From Tamarix chinensis (taxonomy: Eukaryota > Streptophyta > Magnoliopsida > Caryophyllales > Tamaricaceae): 64,000 nt of DNA. The number at the start of each line of letters is the position of its first letter. Within the stretch, counting starts at the first letter, position 1. Both the position numbers and the translations under genes were made by a program. The stretch is from assembly GCA_030549775.1 (NCBI GenBank), contig CM060171.1:61624360-61688359 (forward strand). The letters run 5' to 3'. The notes beneath the pieces are model-generated. The model ran no database searches. It had not been told where the DNA came from and was given only the letters and a program-made list of their open reading frames with translations. Shown here in pieces: positions 23,201 to 35,659 of the stretch.

Positions 23201-23339
23201 GAAGACTTCATCCTCAAAGTCACTAGCTTAATTTGAGAGTTGGGAAAAAGGGAATGAGGGACAAGGAGGTCCTGGGTCAACTCACTATACGAGTGCATCA
23301 TTCACAATAAACCACTACCCCCTTAAAGGAAAATAGTAT

Positions 23340-24382
23340 TTTTAAGAATTATCGTACCTAAGGTAAAGAGTTCTGGATACGCCACTCGCATATCCTTCTC
23401 AGCTTCCCATGTGTCTTCCTATACCCCATGGCAGTTCCAAAGAATCTTCATGAGTGAGATTACACTTATACGGGTCTGTCGAAGCTTAGTATCTAGGATC
23501 CACACAAGTCTCTCTTTGTAGGTTAGAGAGTCATCAAACTCAACCTCATGGGTTCAGATCATGTGGGAAGGATTAACTATATACTTCCATAACCGTGAGA
23601 CATGAAACACATCGTGGAAACGTGCTAACTTTGGCAAGAGTGCCAACCGATAAGCAACCTCCCTGACTGGATCTAGAATATCGTAGGCCCTAATGTACCT
23701 CAAGTTTAGCTTACCTCTCTTACCTAACCTCTATAGTTCTTTTGTGGGAGAGACCCTCAAAAACACTTTCTCTCTAGGCTCAAAGTTGCCACCATAGCCC
23801 TTTCGATCTACGTAGCTCTTTTTCTAGCTCTGAGTAGCTCTCATTGAGTCCTGAATCTGATAGATATGTTGGGTCATCTCCCCAATCAACTAGGATTCCA
23901 TTACCTCCATCTCGCAGATGTCATTCTAGCATAACAAAGTCTTGCACTTTTGTCCATATAATGCTTCGAAAGGTTCCATCCCTATGCTGACATGGTGGCT
24001 ATTATTGTAAGAGAACTCTATCAGGTGCAAATGATCTTCCTAAGAACCCTAGAAGTCTAAAGCACAAGCGCATAACATGTCTTTTAAGGTTTGAATAGTC
24101 CTTTCAGTCTGCCTGTTTGTGGTAGAGTGAAAAGCTATACTCATCTTCAATTTTGTTCCCAAGACCTCTTACAACTTTAGCTAAAAGTGGAAGAGGAACC
24201 TTGAGTCCCTGTCAATGATGATATCCTTAGGCACCCTATGTTGACTAACAACAAATTTCATATAGGCACTTGTCAGCTGGTCCATACTCTTGGTCAACTT
24301 CATGGGGATGTATACTACCAACTTGGTCAATCTTTCCACAATGATCCAGATGGTTTCACAGCCACTACGTATCCTAGGTAAC
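23340..24382 (-). pseudogene. Element C integrase core, C-terminal domain and chromodomain remnant
   Basis: Read on the minus strand from 24382: WIIVERLTKLVVYIP, KDIIIDRDSRF (second catalytic Asp region), [14 protein letters not shown] with the catalytic Glu, then a [20 protein letters not shown] stretch typical of Tekay/Del integrases. Next come GNFEPREKVFLRVSP, a GPF-like region, VFHVSRLW, and near 23400 a WNCHGV-stop-EDTWEAEKDMR segment matching a chromodomain end. Five or more stops interrupt it. The N-terminal part lies beyond the Athila insertion, from 42814 upward. Confidence 0.8.
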
Positions 24383-25136
24383 TGATATATGAGATTTGTA
24401 TGTTATTATCCTATGTAAAAATGTCATTTATTGTAACACCCCCAAAATTCACTACTGAAAAATTTCGTTAATCAAAAGGAAACTAGCGGAAGCAAATTAA
24501 TAAACCGTGAATTTTGGGAGTATTACCGCCACACTTAGTACCAGACCGGTTCACTCATACCGTTCCAGTGCTAAGTACTAAGGCTAAAGGAAAATGAAAT
24601 ACAATTTGCAAGAATTTCAACAAACTTAAATCAGAGTAGCGTACCAAACGTTTACAAGAATGAAATCCACCCATGGTGGTTACAGTATCAACATATACAT
24701 TTAAAACCAGAAATTTCAAAGAGAGAGAGAAAAACCCTAGTAGTTCCGGATGAGACCTTACTCTCGTCCCCGTTGCCCACTTGAGTAGCACCTGAAAAGA
24801 CCTGCAAGGGACACTATCCATTGAATAGGCAGGGGCCCCACGAATGGAACCCTTCAGTACTACGGTACTGAGTAACCCTTTAAAGTCTCACTTAAAAGTA
24901 GGCCCGCAATGCAACACATGAAACAAGCTACATACATAATTAACATTCACCTAGCATATCAATATATCGTTACGAACAATCGGTACTTACGATCTTAAGC
25001 CATGTCATAATGCAAACTCAAAACAATTAGGCCTTAAGCCCTTGTTCCACTATAAGGGATTAGTACTTGCCCATAATTTTGTTCACATACTTAACTGGTT
25101 TTATTGAGCTCAGGACCCCCACTATTATTGCCGGTG

Positions 25137-25328
25137 GACCGAAATATACATAAACTCATTATCCAGGGCACAACGCTCCTGGCCACTATTATAACCGGTG
25201 GACCGGGAAATATAAAGAGTCATCATCCAGGGCACAACGCTCCTGGCCACTATTATAACCAGTGGACCAGGATATATAAAGAATCATCATCCAGGGCACA
25301 ACGCTCCTGGCCACTATTATAACCGGTG
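25137..25328. repeat. 64-bp tandem repeat, three near-identical copies
   Basis: Units start at 25137, 25201 and 25265, each exactly 64 bp and sharing ATCCAGGGCACAACGCTCC and CCACTATTATAACC. A partial, more diverged copy precedes the first unit. Because 64 is not a multiple of 3, the plus-strand frame through it does not repeat in phase, so it is not coding. It lies in the part of the solo LTR equivalent to the tandem repeat at 13028-13505 of LTR A. Confidence 0.9.
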
Positions 25329-25989
25329 GACCGATACTCAATATCATAATCATCTAGGCCCGGCTCATTAATATTCCACTTTCAATAATTGTATCTTTCC
25401 TTTCTTTAATCAGTACATCAATCATATTTATTTGCCTCGAACGGGAGATCAATAACTCGGGACACAAAGGTACACCGGTCGTACCGGTGCATATCAGCTA
25501 CTCAGTACCCTTCAACCACGAACCCAATGACACAAAGGTACCCTGGTCGTACTGGTGCATAAAGCTAACTCAGTACCCTACCGACAAGGACACCTAATCC
25601 ATAAGTATGCATACCCCCTAACTAGGTCCGTAGAGCTAGAAAGAGTAAGATATAGGGCCTGGCTGGGGCACAAAGGCACACCAGCAAATACCAGAATAAT
25701 CGTGGACTAAACCACGTCCTTAGGGTAGCGACCCCTAAGGAGTCACCATTCCCGATCTTGAGGTCTTTCACTTTAAATATTAGTGTCTTTATTAAAGTGA
25801 TCACGAAAAGCACAATAATCAGATACTTATTCACTTTCCATTGTTTAGACATCATTAGTCGTTTATTATTCAAATGGTTATCCAAGCTATCACAGAGAAA
25901 CCATTAAGGCCATACTAATTATCAGATGCTCTTACTTGGCTAATCAGCCTTATTTAAATCACATTATAAAGTTCCACAATCACAACAAC

Positions 25990-27350
25990 AAGTTAGGTAC
26001 AAATCACTTATTTACCCCCTTACTTATGTAATTGCCAAGTCATCCATTCCTCATTAACAAATTACCCTGTTACCCTTTAGGTTACATAATTCCCAAATTA
26101 CCCCTTATCTAATTTAGGTTATCAAGTTACCTCCTACACCTTTAGATCACCATTCACCCCTCATAATTGCTACACTTAACATATCTCTCATTTGGTTGGT
26201 TTGGTTACCAATTTGCCCTTTTCTTTTATTACAATCCACAACTTGCCCTTGAGTTGGATAAATTACCAAATTGCCCTTCCCCTTTATCATAATTACCATT
26301 TTACCCCTCAACCATTATAATTGCCATTTTACCTTTTCCAATTATTATAAATACCATTTTAACCTTGTAAATAATTACAATTATTAATTTACCCTTCTTT
26401 ATAATTATAATTACTAATTTACCCTTCCCAATTATTAACATTACCATTATGCCCTTTAGTTAGTTAATTTACCTAATTACCCTTCTTTAGTATCATACAT
26501 TCACACTTATCCAATTACCCATCTATAATCATAATTTAATTACTAAATTATTTGTAGTCGTTGTCATAATTACCAAGTTACCCCTTACTCCCAAATTACC
26601 ATATTATCCTTTTATTTATAAAATTACTCTTCTACCCCTTGCTTTCAATTTACCATAATATCCTTTTATTTATAAAAATTACCACCGTACCCTTTTACTT
26701 GTAAAATTACCATAACACTCCTTTTACTTTACAAATTACTATTTTACCCTTTTACATCCAAAATTACCATTTTGCCCTTCTTTTCCCAAATTACCATATT
26801 ACCCCTTACTTATAAATTACCATTTCGCTATTCACTTATACCATTACCATATCACCATTTACTTATGAAATTACTATTTTGCCCCTCTACCTTCAAAATT
26901 ACCATATTGCCCTTTTACTTGAAAAATTACCATAATGCCCTCCTTCATCCAAAATTACTATTTTACCCCTACCTCCCAAATTACCATTCTTACCACTTAA
27001 TTATAAAATTACTATATTGCCCCTTGACTCCAAAATTACCGCTTTACCCTTTTCTCCAAAATTTACCATGATACCCATTTACTTATAAAATTATCAATTT
27101 GCCATTTAATCATAAAATTACCATATTATTCTTTTACCTCAAAAATTACCATAATACCCTTCTTTCTCACAACTTATAATTTTATCCATTTACTTATAAA
27201 ATTATCATTCCACCCCTTTCTTTTGAAATTACCAAAATACCCTTCTTGCTTAAAAAATTACAAAAATACCCTTTTTGCTTACCAAAATACCAAAATGCCC
27301 CTTTCACTTATAAAATCTCCACTTAACCCTTTGTTGCACCATTTTTACGA
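25990..27350. repeat. Degenerate array of units of about 30 bp (AAATTACCA...GCCC)
   Basis: Across about 1.35 kb the sequence alternates an AAATTACCATT-type core, a (G/A)CCC(C)TT core and an ACTTAT-type spacer, with roughly 25-35 bp between cores. Copies are strongly diverged at the edges and most regular around 26580-27300. It lies in the minus-oriented solo LTR. The Leu/Pro/Tyr-rich plus-strand frame near 26772-27071 is a reading of the repeat. Confidence 0.85.
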
Positions 27351-27949
27351 ATTTACCACCACTACATAAAATAATGATATTATTCTTATCACCTAAGTCC
27401 ACCAACTTGTCATTAATCAACATAATACTCATTAGCAACTAGATACATTAGATCACATACTTCATAACCATAATTACTAGAATACCCTTAGACAATAATA
27501 TCATTCATGCCTTAGCAAAATAATACATCATAAACAAGCATTTAACATTTCCATCAATAATCAACCTTGTCCTTAATTATCATACCTACACATGGCACAA
27601 AGCTATCATGCATTTCCCTTTTTCTTTCAATAAGTGTAAACAACCATTTATATAGCATGCTTGGCTCACAAAACATACATAAAATCATAATAAAGTTCCT
27701 AATGTGCTAGCATACGTTTCCATGCATTTAAGGGAGGTTTAACGATTACCTTAATCCCACAAAATATCAAATCTTACCAAGCATACTTAGCAACTCAACA
27801 CCTAAAAAATAATATCCATCATTATTGTGTTAGAAATAAGGAAATAAAAAGGATAAGACTTTATAAAAGAACTTTATTTAATAAAACACTTTAATTAATT
27901 ATTAATATACCTCAAAAATTTTCCAAACAAATTCCAACATAAGGGGAAA

Positions 27950-28935
27950 GCTCACGTTGCATGAGCAGCGTGAGTGTCATGCATAAATGAGAGGGGAAAA
28001 GGCTCAAAGAGGGGTGAAGGAAGAAAAATGAGCCATTTTCGGGTTGAGGTCTTTGGGCTAGAAAAGAGGGTAGTTGGGGGAGGTTTCAAGGCAAGGGAAT
28101 GGTGCAGAAGTGAAGAGGGGGTGTTGGTGGTGGCTAAGGATGGTTTCTCGGCGGCAAAAGGCAGCGGAGACGGCGGCGGCAAGGCGGTGAAGATGGCTGG
28201 CGATAAGGGGAACAATGGGGAGAAAAGAAAGAAGGGGTGGAGAAGAGAGGAAGTGTAGGGCTCAAGGGGGCGGCGTGGGGGTGCAGGGCAGTAGGGGGTG
28301 GTGGAAGGAGTCGGCGCAAGGGTTGGGTGCGGCGGTCGGAGCGGCAGACGACGGCGGCGTAGGGAGAAACTAGAAAAAAAAATGGAAAGAAGGAAGGAGA
28401 GAGGAGGGAGCTTAGGGGAAGGAAGGTGGCTCGAAAATGGGGCAGAAAAATGGATGAAGGGGAGAAGAAAAAGAAGAGGAAGGGTGAGGGGATAGATGGC
28501 CGTGCATAGGGTGGCAGGGAGAGGGTGGCGACAGGGAGGAGAGAATGGCAGACATGGATAGGGTGCAGGGGTAGATTGGCTCGAAATAGGGGAGAAGAGG
28601 ACGGGGTAGAGAGAGGGAGTAGCAGGGGCAGGTGCGGTGGCAGGCGGCCGCAGTTGCAGGTGGTCGGGCGGCAGCTGCAATTGGTCGGGCTGCTGTCGAC
28701 GATGGTAGAAATGGAGGTCGGGCGTGGCAGAAGAGATAAAGGAAGAAAGGTGATGGCGGGCGGCTGGACCGGCTCAGGAAAAGAAGCGCAACTCGGACGG
28801 TCCAAGGAAAAAAATAAAGAGGGCGTTGGGCTGCTGGACGGCGTGCGAGGAGGAGGGGCTGGGGAAAGGAACGGGCCTGGCCTAACGCGCAAGGAGGGGG
28901 GGAAGCAGGCCAACAGCCTGGCTGCCCAAAGCTAG
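27950..28935. other. GC-rich, strongly strand-biased block of the solo LTR; not a gene
   Basis: The plus strand is G/A-rich and the minus strand C/T-rich for nearly 1 kb. This leaves long overlapping open frames on both strands (up to about 259 codons) of Pro/Ser/Leu or Gly/Arg/Glu composition. They lack family motifs and arise because stop codons are rare in such sequence. Comparable blocks sit at the same place in the LTRs at 19100-20300 and 21850-22900, so it is the U3/leader part of these LTRs. Confidence 0.7.
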
Positions 28936-30890
28936 GAAGAAGGGAGAAAAAGAGAAATAGGGGAAAGGAGAAAGAAAATAAAAGGTAGGAAAAGGAAATT
29001 AGGGAAAATGGAAAAATTGAAAATAATTAAATTTATAAAATAATAGGATGTAATATTTTTGATAATAAGTTTATTTAATAATTTAATTTAATATAATTAA
29101 ATATATGGGCTTAAAAAGGATAATTATAGTTACTAGTTTGAAAATTTATTTAAATAAAATAATATGATAAATAGAAAAATATTAAATTTTATTTTATTAA
29201 ATATTCTCATCCAATTTTATATAATCCAAACTCTATAAAATAATTAAAATAAATAATTTTAAAAGCTAGTTTTATTTCAAATAAAAGTTATTTATTAAAA
29301 TATAGGTTTTTGAAATTTTTGGGGGATTACATTTATTCCTCATTGTGTGTATAAGATTTAATATTTTCTCAAGTTCTTTTTTGGATAGATTTTACAAGTA
29401 AAGATAAAAATGAAGAAATCCAAAGGAAAATCGAAGGGAAGAGGAAATGAAGCAAAGAACATATCAACAAACATGAAATCAATGGAAGAAAAGACTAGAA
29501 ATGAAGAATATACATCAAAGGGAAGCTTGTGATGAAATTTCATAAAGAGAGAACAAAGGAACAAGAAACACGATACCCTCTTGTTCCTAAACATGGGCCG
29601 TATTTTGTTGTCAGAACACAAAATCTCAGTTTTTAAATTTAGCAGTTAGTAGCGGGTTTAGGAAAAAACACAGAGGCCCCGTGTTTCCCAAAACACGGAC
29701 CGTGTTTCCCAAAACATGAACCGTATTTTTGGAAACATCTGTAACTACTTGCACGAACTTTTCCCTGATATATTTCAGACATTTCTAAACATTTGAAATC
29801 AGTTCTTAGCAGTTCGAGAGTTAGACTCTCTCTTTTTCTCTATATTCTCTAGAAACCACATGTACTTCATAATTCCAATTCTCTTTCTCTCCATTGTATT
29901 TAATTAAACGATTAACACTCTACAATTCCAGTCTATAATTTCTTATCCATTTCTCTCTTAATTGCAAGTTCTGATTTTTGATTGAATGCAAGTAAATTCT
30001 CTTTATTGCATTATTATTTCTCTTAATTTTATTGTTTCATTGTTAATTTATTATTAATAATTGATGTTAATTATATATTAATGCATTTAATTGTGTATTA
30101 TTGCAATTATAAGGATAGTAGCGTAGATAGTATAAGGTAGGAAGATTTGATGACGAAATTAGGGTTTCGGATATGATAATGCAATTTGAATTTATGATTC
30201 TAATTGAAGTTTAATTGAATTAATGGACCGAATCAAATGATATCGAATCATAGGTTAATAATTTAAACTAATTAGATTAATCACCTATTTAGTTTAGATC
30301 TTAATCAAAGCTAGGATAAGAAAATTAATACGTAATTGTTAATTAACATTTTCCAAAGTAGCAAATGGTTAATTATTCATCTTGTCTATTAATTTATATG
30401 ATTGCATGATCCGAGCTTATGTGATTATGGTCATAGCTGATTACTTTCCATTCGTAATGCTGCCATTAATTGAATATGTTGTTCTTAACCTAGGTTATTT
30501 GTTGGCTAGATGATAAATTGAGAGCTTATTCAATTTATTAGAATTAAGAGAAAATGAAGAGATGAATTATCATGAGTTTCTATAGGTCAATGTTAGATCA
30601 TTTAGAATTATTTTTTTCTACATGATTATTTGATATCCTACTTCCATAATCAATATATTCCTATCCTTATTTATTAATTACTGAGTAATGCGTTTTATTA
30701 TTTTTCCATAATATAGAACTTAGTGATAGAAATTAATATTATTGAATAACCGAGGTTGTAACATAGATTAAAAAATTATTGATTATAAACCATTCCTTGT
30801 GGGTTCAACTCCTTCTTGACATCTATTACATTTTTGGATTTAGGATTTATTTATTAAATTTGTTGCGCATACGACAGTGCAACAAATTTT

Positions 30891-30908
30891 TAGTGCCATT
30901 GCCAGGGA
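30891..30908 (+). promoter_or_regulatory. Degenerate Athila-type primer-binding site
   Basis: TAGTGCCATTGCCAGGGA follows the 5' LTR end. Compared with the Athila/Tat-type site TGGCGCCGTTGCCGGGGA, it has four differences, all C-to-T or G-to-A. That pattern fits decay of methylated cytosines after silencing. Confidence 0.75.
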
Positions 30909-30999
30909 ATAACAATTATAATCTTTATTTTTGGTTTTGATGTTATTTCTTATTTTTGCTTTTAATAATTTCTCCTATTGTACTTATCTATTATTTAAT

Positions 31000-33310
31000 T
31001 ATGTATAATCCTCAGGCAATCACATTTAAGGTCATTTGCGGTTGAGCATCATGGACAAATCATCCTACCAATAGGCCCTAATTCTTCTTCTCCTATTGCA
31101 AACTAAACAAGAAGGAGATTGGAATACACTCGTCATATTCCATTACTTTCTGAAAGAAATTCTATAGATTTGGAGGAAGATCACAAAGAGGATTTATTTA
31201 ATCACCTTGTCACATTAATCCACCTACGCCAGATTGAACTCTCAAGGAGATAGATACTATTGTTTTCAACCTTAACCTTTTATGCATTAATTATCCTACA
31301 GAAAATGATACTTGTGAGATCAAACCTGGTTTAATACGTGCTTTACCCATTTTTATATGATTCAGGGACAAAAACTCAATGGGTTCAGGATGTTTCACTA
31401 ATCCCAACAAGTTCCTTAAGGAATTCCATATCGCATGTTTCGGTATGAAACTGACTGGAGTAAGTGTGGATCAACTTAAACTTAAAGCTTTCCCTTTTGC
31501 TTTGGCTGATGTAGTAAAAGAATGGTTTTATGACTTACCGGTAGGATCTGTGACCAGACTCATTATAGGCTGTAGTGCTAAAAGGAAAGTATCCACATAA
31601 TGAAATCTAGAATGCAAGGTTTAACTCTTCATATACATGGAGGAGCGTTCTTAGGGGTTAAGAGTTGCTGAAGAAAGGAACTAAGTAGATTGTGGGCGAT
31701 GGGAAAAAAGAAAGTTCTGGAAAGATCTATGGATAGGGGACCAACTGTTGTTAGCCTACGCTTTGGGCACTATACCAGGAAATGGACTCTCAAATCTTGG
31801 GAAGAAGGTGTAGAAAAGGCTCTCTTGCAAGTAGGATATGAGCCTAAGAGTATTCTCTCAAATAAAGCACATATATGAGATTCCCTTTTTTATCCAAGGG
31901 GTAAACTACTCAAGGAATTTTTTTGCGCGGGAAGTGGAAAAGGACCTTTTCACTAGTTCTCCTTATTCACGTGTGCAAAAGGACCTTTCCTCTTATGCAT
32001 AGTTAGGCTGATATGCAAAAGGTTTTCCTTAAAAAATATTTTCCTTCATCTAGAGCAACTAACATAAGAAAAGAAATTTATGGTATTAAGCAAGATGGAG
32101 AAGAGTCACTACATGAATATTGGGAACATTTCAAGAAGTTATGTGGTAGTTTCCCTAATCACCAAATTAGTGAACAATTGTTAATACAATACTTTCATGA
32201 AGGATTATCTCATATGGATTAAAACATGATAGATTCTACTAGTGGTGGTGCATTGGTTGATAAAACCCCTGTTGAAGCTAAAAGATAAATTGTCAATATG
32301 GAATCTAACTCTCAATATTATAGTAGGGATAGTAATTATATATCCCAATAGGTGAAAGAGGCGAGTATTGCTGAATTAAAAACACAAGTATCAAATCTGA
32401 CATATCTGGTGACAAAATTCCTACAAAGGTATGTGGAATTTGTTCTTTTACTAGTCATCCTACTGATACGTGTCCTAATTTACAAGATTAACAACAAGTG
32501 AATGCTATTGGAGGAGAAAAAATGCCAAAGAGGACCGATCCTTATGCTCCAACATACAATCCAGGATGGAAGGATCTTCCTAACCTAAGGTATGGAAACA
32601 ATCAACAAGTTGGTAATTCCTATTTCTAACCATCGGCTTATCAGAATCAACAAGGATCAAATCCACTCTCATATTCTTTTAAGTTCCACAAAACCACCAG
32701 AGATCACTGTTTCAACCCTTACCTCCACCACCAGTTCAATAACCGTTAGGATAAATTCCTTTAGAAGAGTTGGTGAAATCTTTGGCTACCAACACATTAC
32801 AGTTTCAATAAGAAACTAGAAATGGTATCAACAACTTGGAGAATTAAGTGAGTCAATTGGTAGATTCCCTTAATAAATTACAAGCATAAGGGTCTTCAAA
32901 ATTCCCAAGTTAAACGGAAAGGAATCATAGGAAAAATGCTAGTGCTATTACAACTTGGAGTGGGAAATAATTGGCAGGTCCAAGGTAAGTGAGTGAAGAG
33001 GAAGAAATAAGCAAATAAGAAGATGAGAAAATTGTTGAAAAAGAAAAAAAATTGAAAATTCTCCACATATAACTAAATATTATTCTCCTACTCCTATTAA
33101 AATTAGTGCTCCTTTTCCTAGCAGGTTTGTAAGAAACAAGAAGCTGAATCATGACAAGGAGATGTTTGACATATTTTGAAAGGTGGAGGTTAATATCCCT
33201 CTCATTGATGTAATTAAACAATTTCCAAGGTATGCAAAATTCCTTAAGGATTTTTTTACTAACAAAAGGAAAATGAAGGGGGTGAAGAGGTGAGTGTGGG
33301 AGAGAATGTG
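31000..33310 (+). pseudogene. Athila gag of element B
   Basis: The best preserved parts are at 31379-31540 (FTNPNKFLKEFHIACFGMK, then LKLKAFPFALADVVKEWFYD) and at 32013-32222 (VFLKKYFPSSRATNIRKEIY, LHEYWEHFKKLCGSFPNHQI, SEQLLIQYFHEGLSHMD), which match the Athila gag core in order. Between and after them are stops, shifts and Gln/Asn-rich sequence. A putative start ATG lies near 31002. The capsid protein would be non-functional. Confidence 0.8.
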
Positions 33311-33387
33311 TCAGCAATTTTGCAAAGGAAACTTCCACCAAAGTGTAAGGATCTAGGTATTTTGACCATCCTTTTAAGATTAGAAAC

Positions 33388-33790
33388 ATGAGGTATGAAA
33401 GATGTATGCTTGATATTGGTGCTTCAATTAATGTGATTCCTTTATCTATCTTTAATGCACTAAGTCTAGGTCCTTTAAAGGAAACTCATGTTATTATTCA
33501 GTTGACTGATAGATCTAACACATATCTTGAAGGAGTAGTTGAAGATGTCTTGGTTCAGGTCAATGAGTTATTATTCCTTGCTGATTTTTATATGTTAGAT
33601 ATGCAGGGTAATAGTTCATCTAACTCTTCTCCTATATTGTTAGGTAGACCACCTAAAAAGTTCAAACACAAAAAATTGATGTACATGATGGAGTTTTAAC
33701 TATGGACTTTGATGGTGAAGTCATTAGGTTGAATGTATATGACTCCATGAGATATTCTACATATGGTGAATCGGTATCTATCATTGATGT
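33388..33790 (+). pseudogene. Athila aspartic protease region
   Basis: The frame 33388-33699 holds CMLDIGASINVIPLSIFNAL, the retropepsin active-site region in its Athila form (the usual leucine of DLGAS is isoleucine here), followed by TDRSNTYLEGVVEDVLVQV and SSPILLGRPP, the conserved second half. A stop follows at about 33697. Of the B domains it is among the least damaged. Confidence 0.8.
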
Positions 33791-34149
33791 TAATGAAGAT
33801 TTGACTTAAAAGGTTTACGAATTATCATCTGAAGATCCCTTAGAGGTAACCTTAACTCAGTGCATAGAAATCGAATTTTTAAAAGAATTGAATGAGAAGT
33901 TTGAAGTTGAAAAGAAAATCAAAGAGATAATGGCTCCTTTAGGAGCATGTCCGAGTAGAATTGGAAGATTTGTGGATTTACCATTGACATTAGATAGTCC
34001 TTTACCTTCCGTAAAGAAAGTACCAGAATTAGAGTTGAAACCTTTACCTGACCATCTTAAGTATGCATTTTTGGGAGAGAAAGATACCCATCCTGTTATC
34101 ATCTCTAGTGACCTAACAACCAAACAAGAAGAAAAAACTTGTTAATATT

Positions 34150-34920
34150 TTGGAAGAAGTATAAATCTACTTTGGGATGGACAGTTGCTGATATTTAGGG
34201 TATTAGTCTTATAGTGGGTATACATCAGATTTTAATGGAGGATGATGTTAAGCCTAATAGACAAGTACAACATAGGCTAAATCTGATTATGATGGAGGTA
34301 GTAAAGAAAGAGGTGTTGAAATTGTTATATGTGGGATTCATTTATTCAATTTCTGATAGTAGTTGGGTTAGTCCTCTCTAAGTAGTACCCAAGAAAATAG
34401 GAATCATTGTAGTGGAGAATGGCAAGGGAGAAATGGTTCCTACTAGAGTTCAAAATGGTTGGAGGGTATATGTAGACTGTAAGAAGTTGAATTCCATGAC
34501 TAGGAAAGATCATTTTCCTCTACCATTTATGGATCAAATGTTAGAGAGATTAGTGGGTCATGCTTATTATTATTTTCTAAATAGATATTTTGGATATGTG
34601 CAGGTTCCCATAGCTCTAGAAGGTCAAGAGAAGACCACATTCATATGTCCTTATGGTATGTTTGCATATCATCACATGCCATTTGGGCTATGCAACACCC
34701 CTGCCACATTTTAGAGATGTATGGTAAGCATATTTTCTGAATATTTGGAGAAAATTATTGAGGTATTTGTGGATGATTTTAGTATTCATGGTGATACTTT
34801 TGACCAATGCCTAGATAATTTAACTCTCCTCTTGAAAAGGTGTCTTGAAATAAATATTGTATTAAACTTTGAAAAATGCCATTATATAGTTCGTTAAGGG
34901 ATAGTTTTAGGACATGTCAT
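34150..34920 (+). pseudogene. Athila reverse transcriptase
   Basis: Across stops and shifts the order is GWTVADI, the KEVLKLLYVGFIYSIS segment, VSPL-stop-VVPKK, GWRVYVDCKKLNSMTRKDHF, PLPFMDQMLERLVGHAYYYF, PYGMFAYHHMPFGLCNTPAT, and near 34760 the catalytic region IEVFVDDFSIHGDTFDQCL (xVDD box). This order is that of Athila RT. Stop codons lie at about 34381, 34714 and 34899. Confidence 0.85.
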
Positions 34921-35500
34921 TTTTTGCTAAAGGAATTGAAGTAGATAAGACAAAAATTGATCTTATAGCTTCATTACCTTACCCATCGACCGTTAAAGAT
35001 GTGTGTTCATTCCTAGGCGATATTGGATTTTATCATCGATTTATTAAAGATTTTTCTAAAATAGCTCAAACTTTGTGTAAGCTTCATCAGAAAGAAACAG
35101 AGTTCAATTTTGATGATGTGTGTACGAATACATTTGAGCATTTGAAGGAAAAATTGATTAGTGCACCCATACTTCAACCACCCAATTGGAATTTTCCTTT
35201 TGAATTAATGTGCGATGCATTTAACTATGCTATTGGTATAGTTTTAGGTCAAAGGATTGGAAAAGACCCACATGTGATATACTATGCCTTACACACTTTG
35301 AATGAAGCCTAACTTAAATACATAACCACTGAGAAAGAGCTTCTTTCCATTGTTTTTACTTTAGATAAATTTCATTTTTATCTTTTAGGCACTGATATTA
35401 TTGTTTAATCTATTGGAAAAGAAGGAAGTAAAACCAAGATTGATTAGATAGATACTTCTACTCCAATAATTCAATCTACGCATCAAAGATAAAAAAGGAA
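34921..35500 (+). pseudogene. Athila RT connection and RNase H region
   Basis: The frame from 34914 continues with VCSFLGDIGFYHRFIKDFSK and LHQKETEFNFDD, then an RNase H beginning FPFELMCDAFNYAIGIVLGQ, where the first catalytic Asp (CDA) is visible. A TAA at about 35310 interrupts it, followed by EKELLSIVFTLDKFHFYLL in frame. It runs into a disrupted tail by about 35500. Confidence 0.75.
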
Positions 35501-35659
35501 TAAAAAAATGGAATAGTAGATAAGCTAAGTAGATTAATCAAGGAGGTTGAGGTTGAGGCCCCCATCAATGAAGCATTTCCAAATGAACAACTTCATGTAA
35601 TTGGGAATGAAATACCATGGTACGCTAACATGGTAAATTTTTTTTATCATAAAGGTATT

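Larger units (their letters stand above)
24432..29331 (-). mobile_element. 4.9-kb solo LTR (gypsy, minus orientation) with TTTAT duplication
   Basis: It runs from TGTAACACCCCC to GGGGGATTACA, the inverted TG...CA ends of a gypsy LTR, and is flanked by TTTAT on both sides (24427-24431 and 29332-29336). There is no internal coding region. Orientation is minus because its left end resembles the inverse of LTR A's end and its right end the inverse of a gypsy LTR start. It carries a 64-bp tandem repeat, a long array of about 30-bp units and a GC-rich block. Unequal recombination between two LTRs of a full element explains a solo LTR with an intact duplication; its size suggests a Tekay/Del-like family. 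Confidence 0.8.
24383..30884 (+). repeat. 5' LTR of Athila element B (interrupted)
   Basis: Two pieces, 24383-24431 and 29332-30884, together about 1.6 kb, align with the 3' LTR at 41228-42808. The split is caused by the solo LTR at 24432-29331. The LTR contains repeated CCGTGTTT...AAACACGG motifs (about 29570-29730), also present in the 3' LTR and in the internal minisatellite at 37318-37560. Confidence 0.85.

Noticed and set aside
27952..28935. Long overlapping open frames (up to about 259 codons) on both strands
   Set aside because: They are Pro/Ser- or Gly/Arg-rich readings of a strand-biased GC-rich LTR block, with no family motif, and similar frames occur in equivalent blocks of other LTRs.
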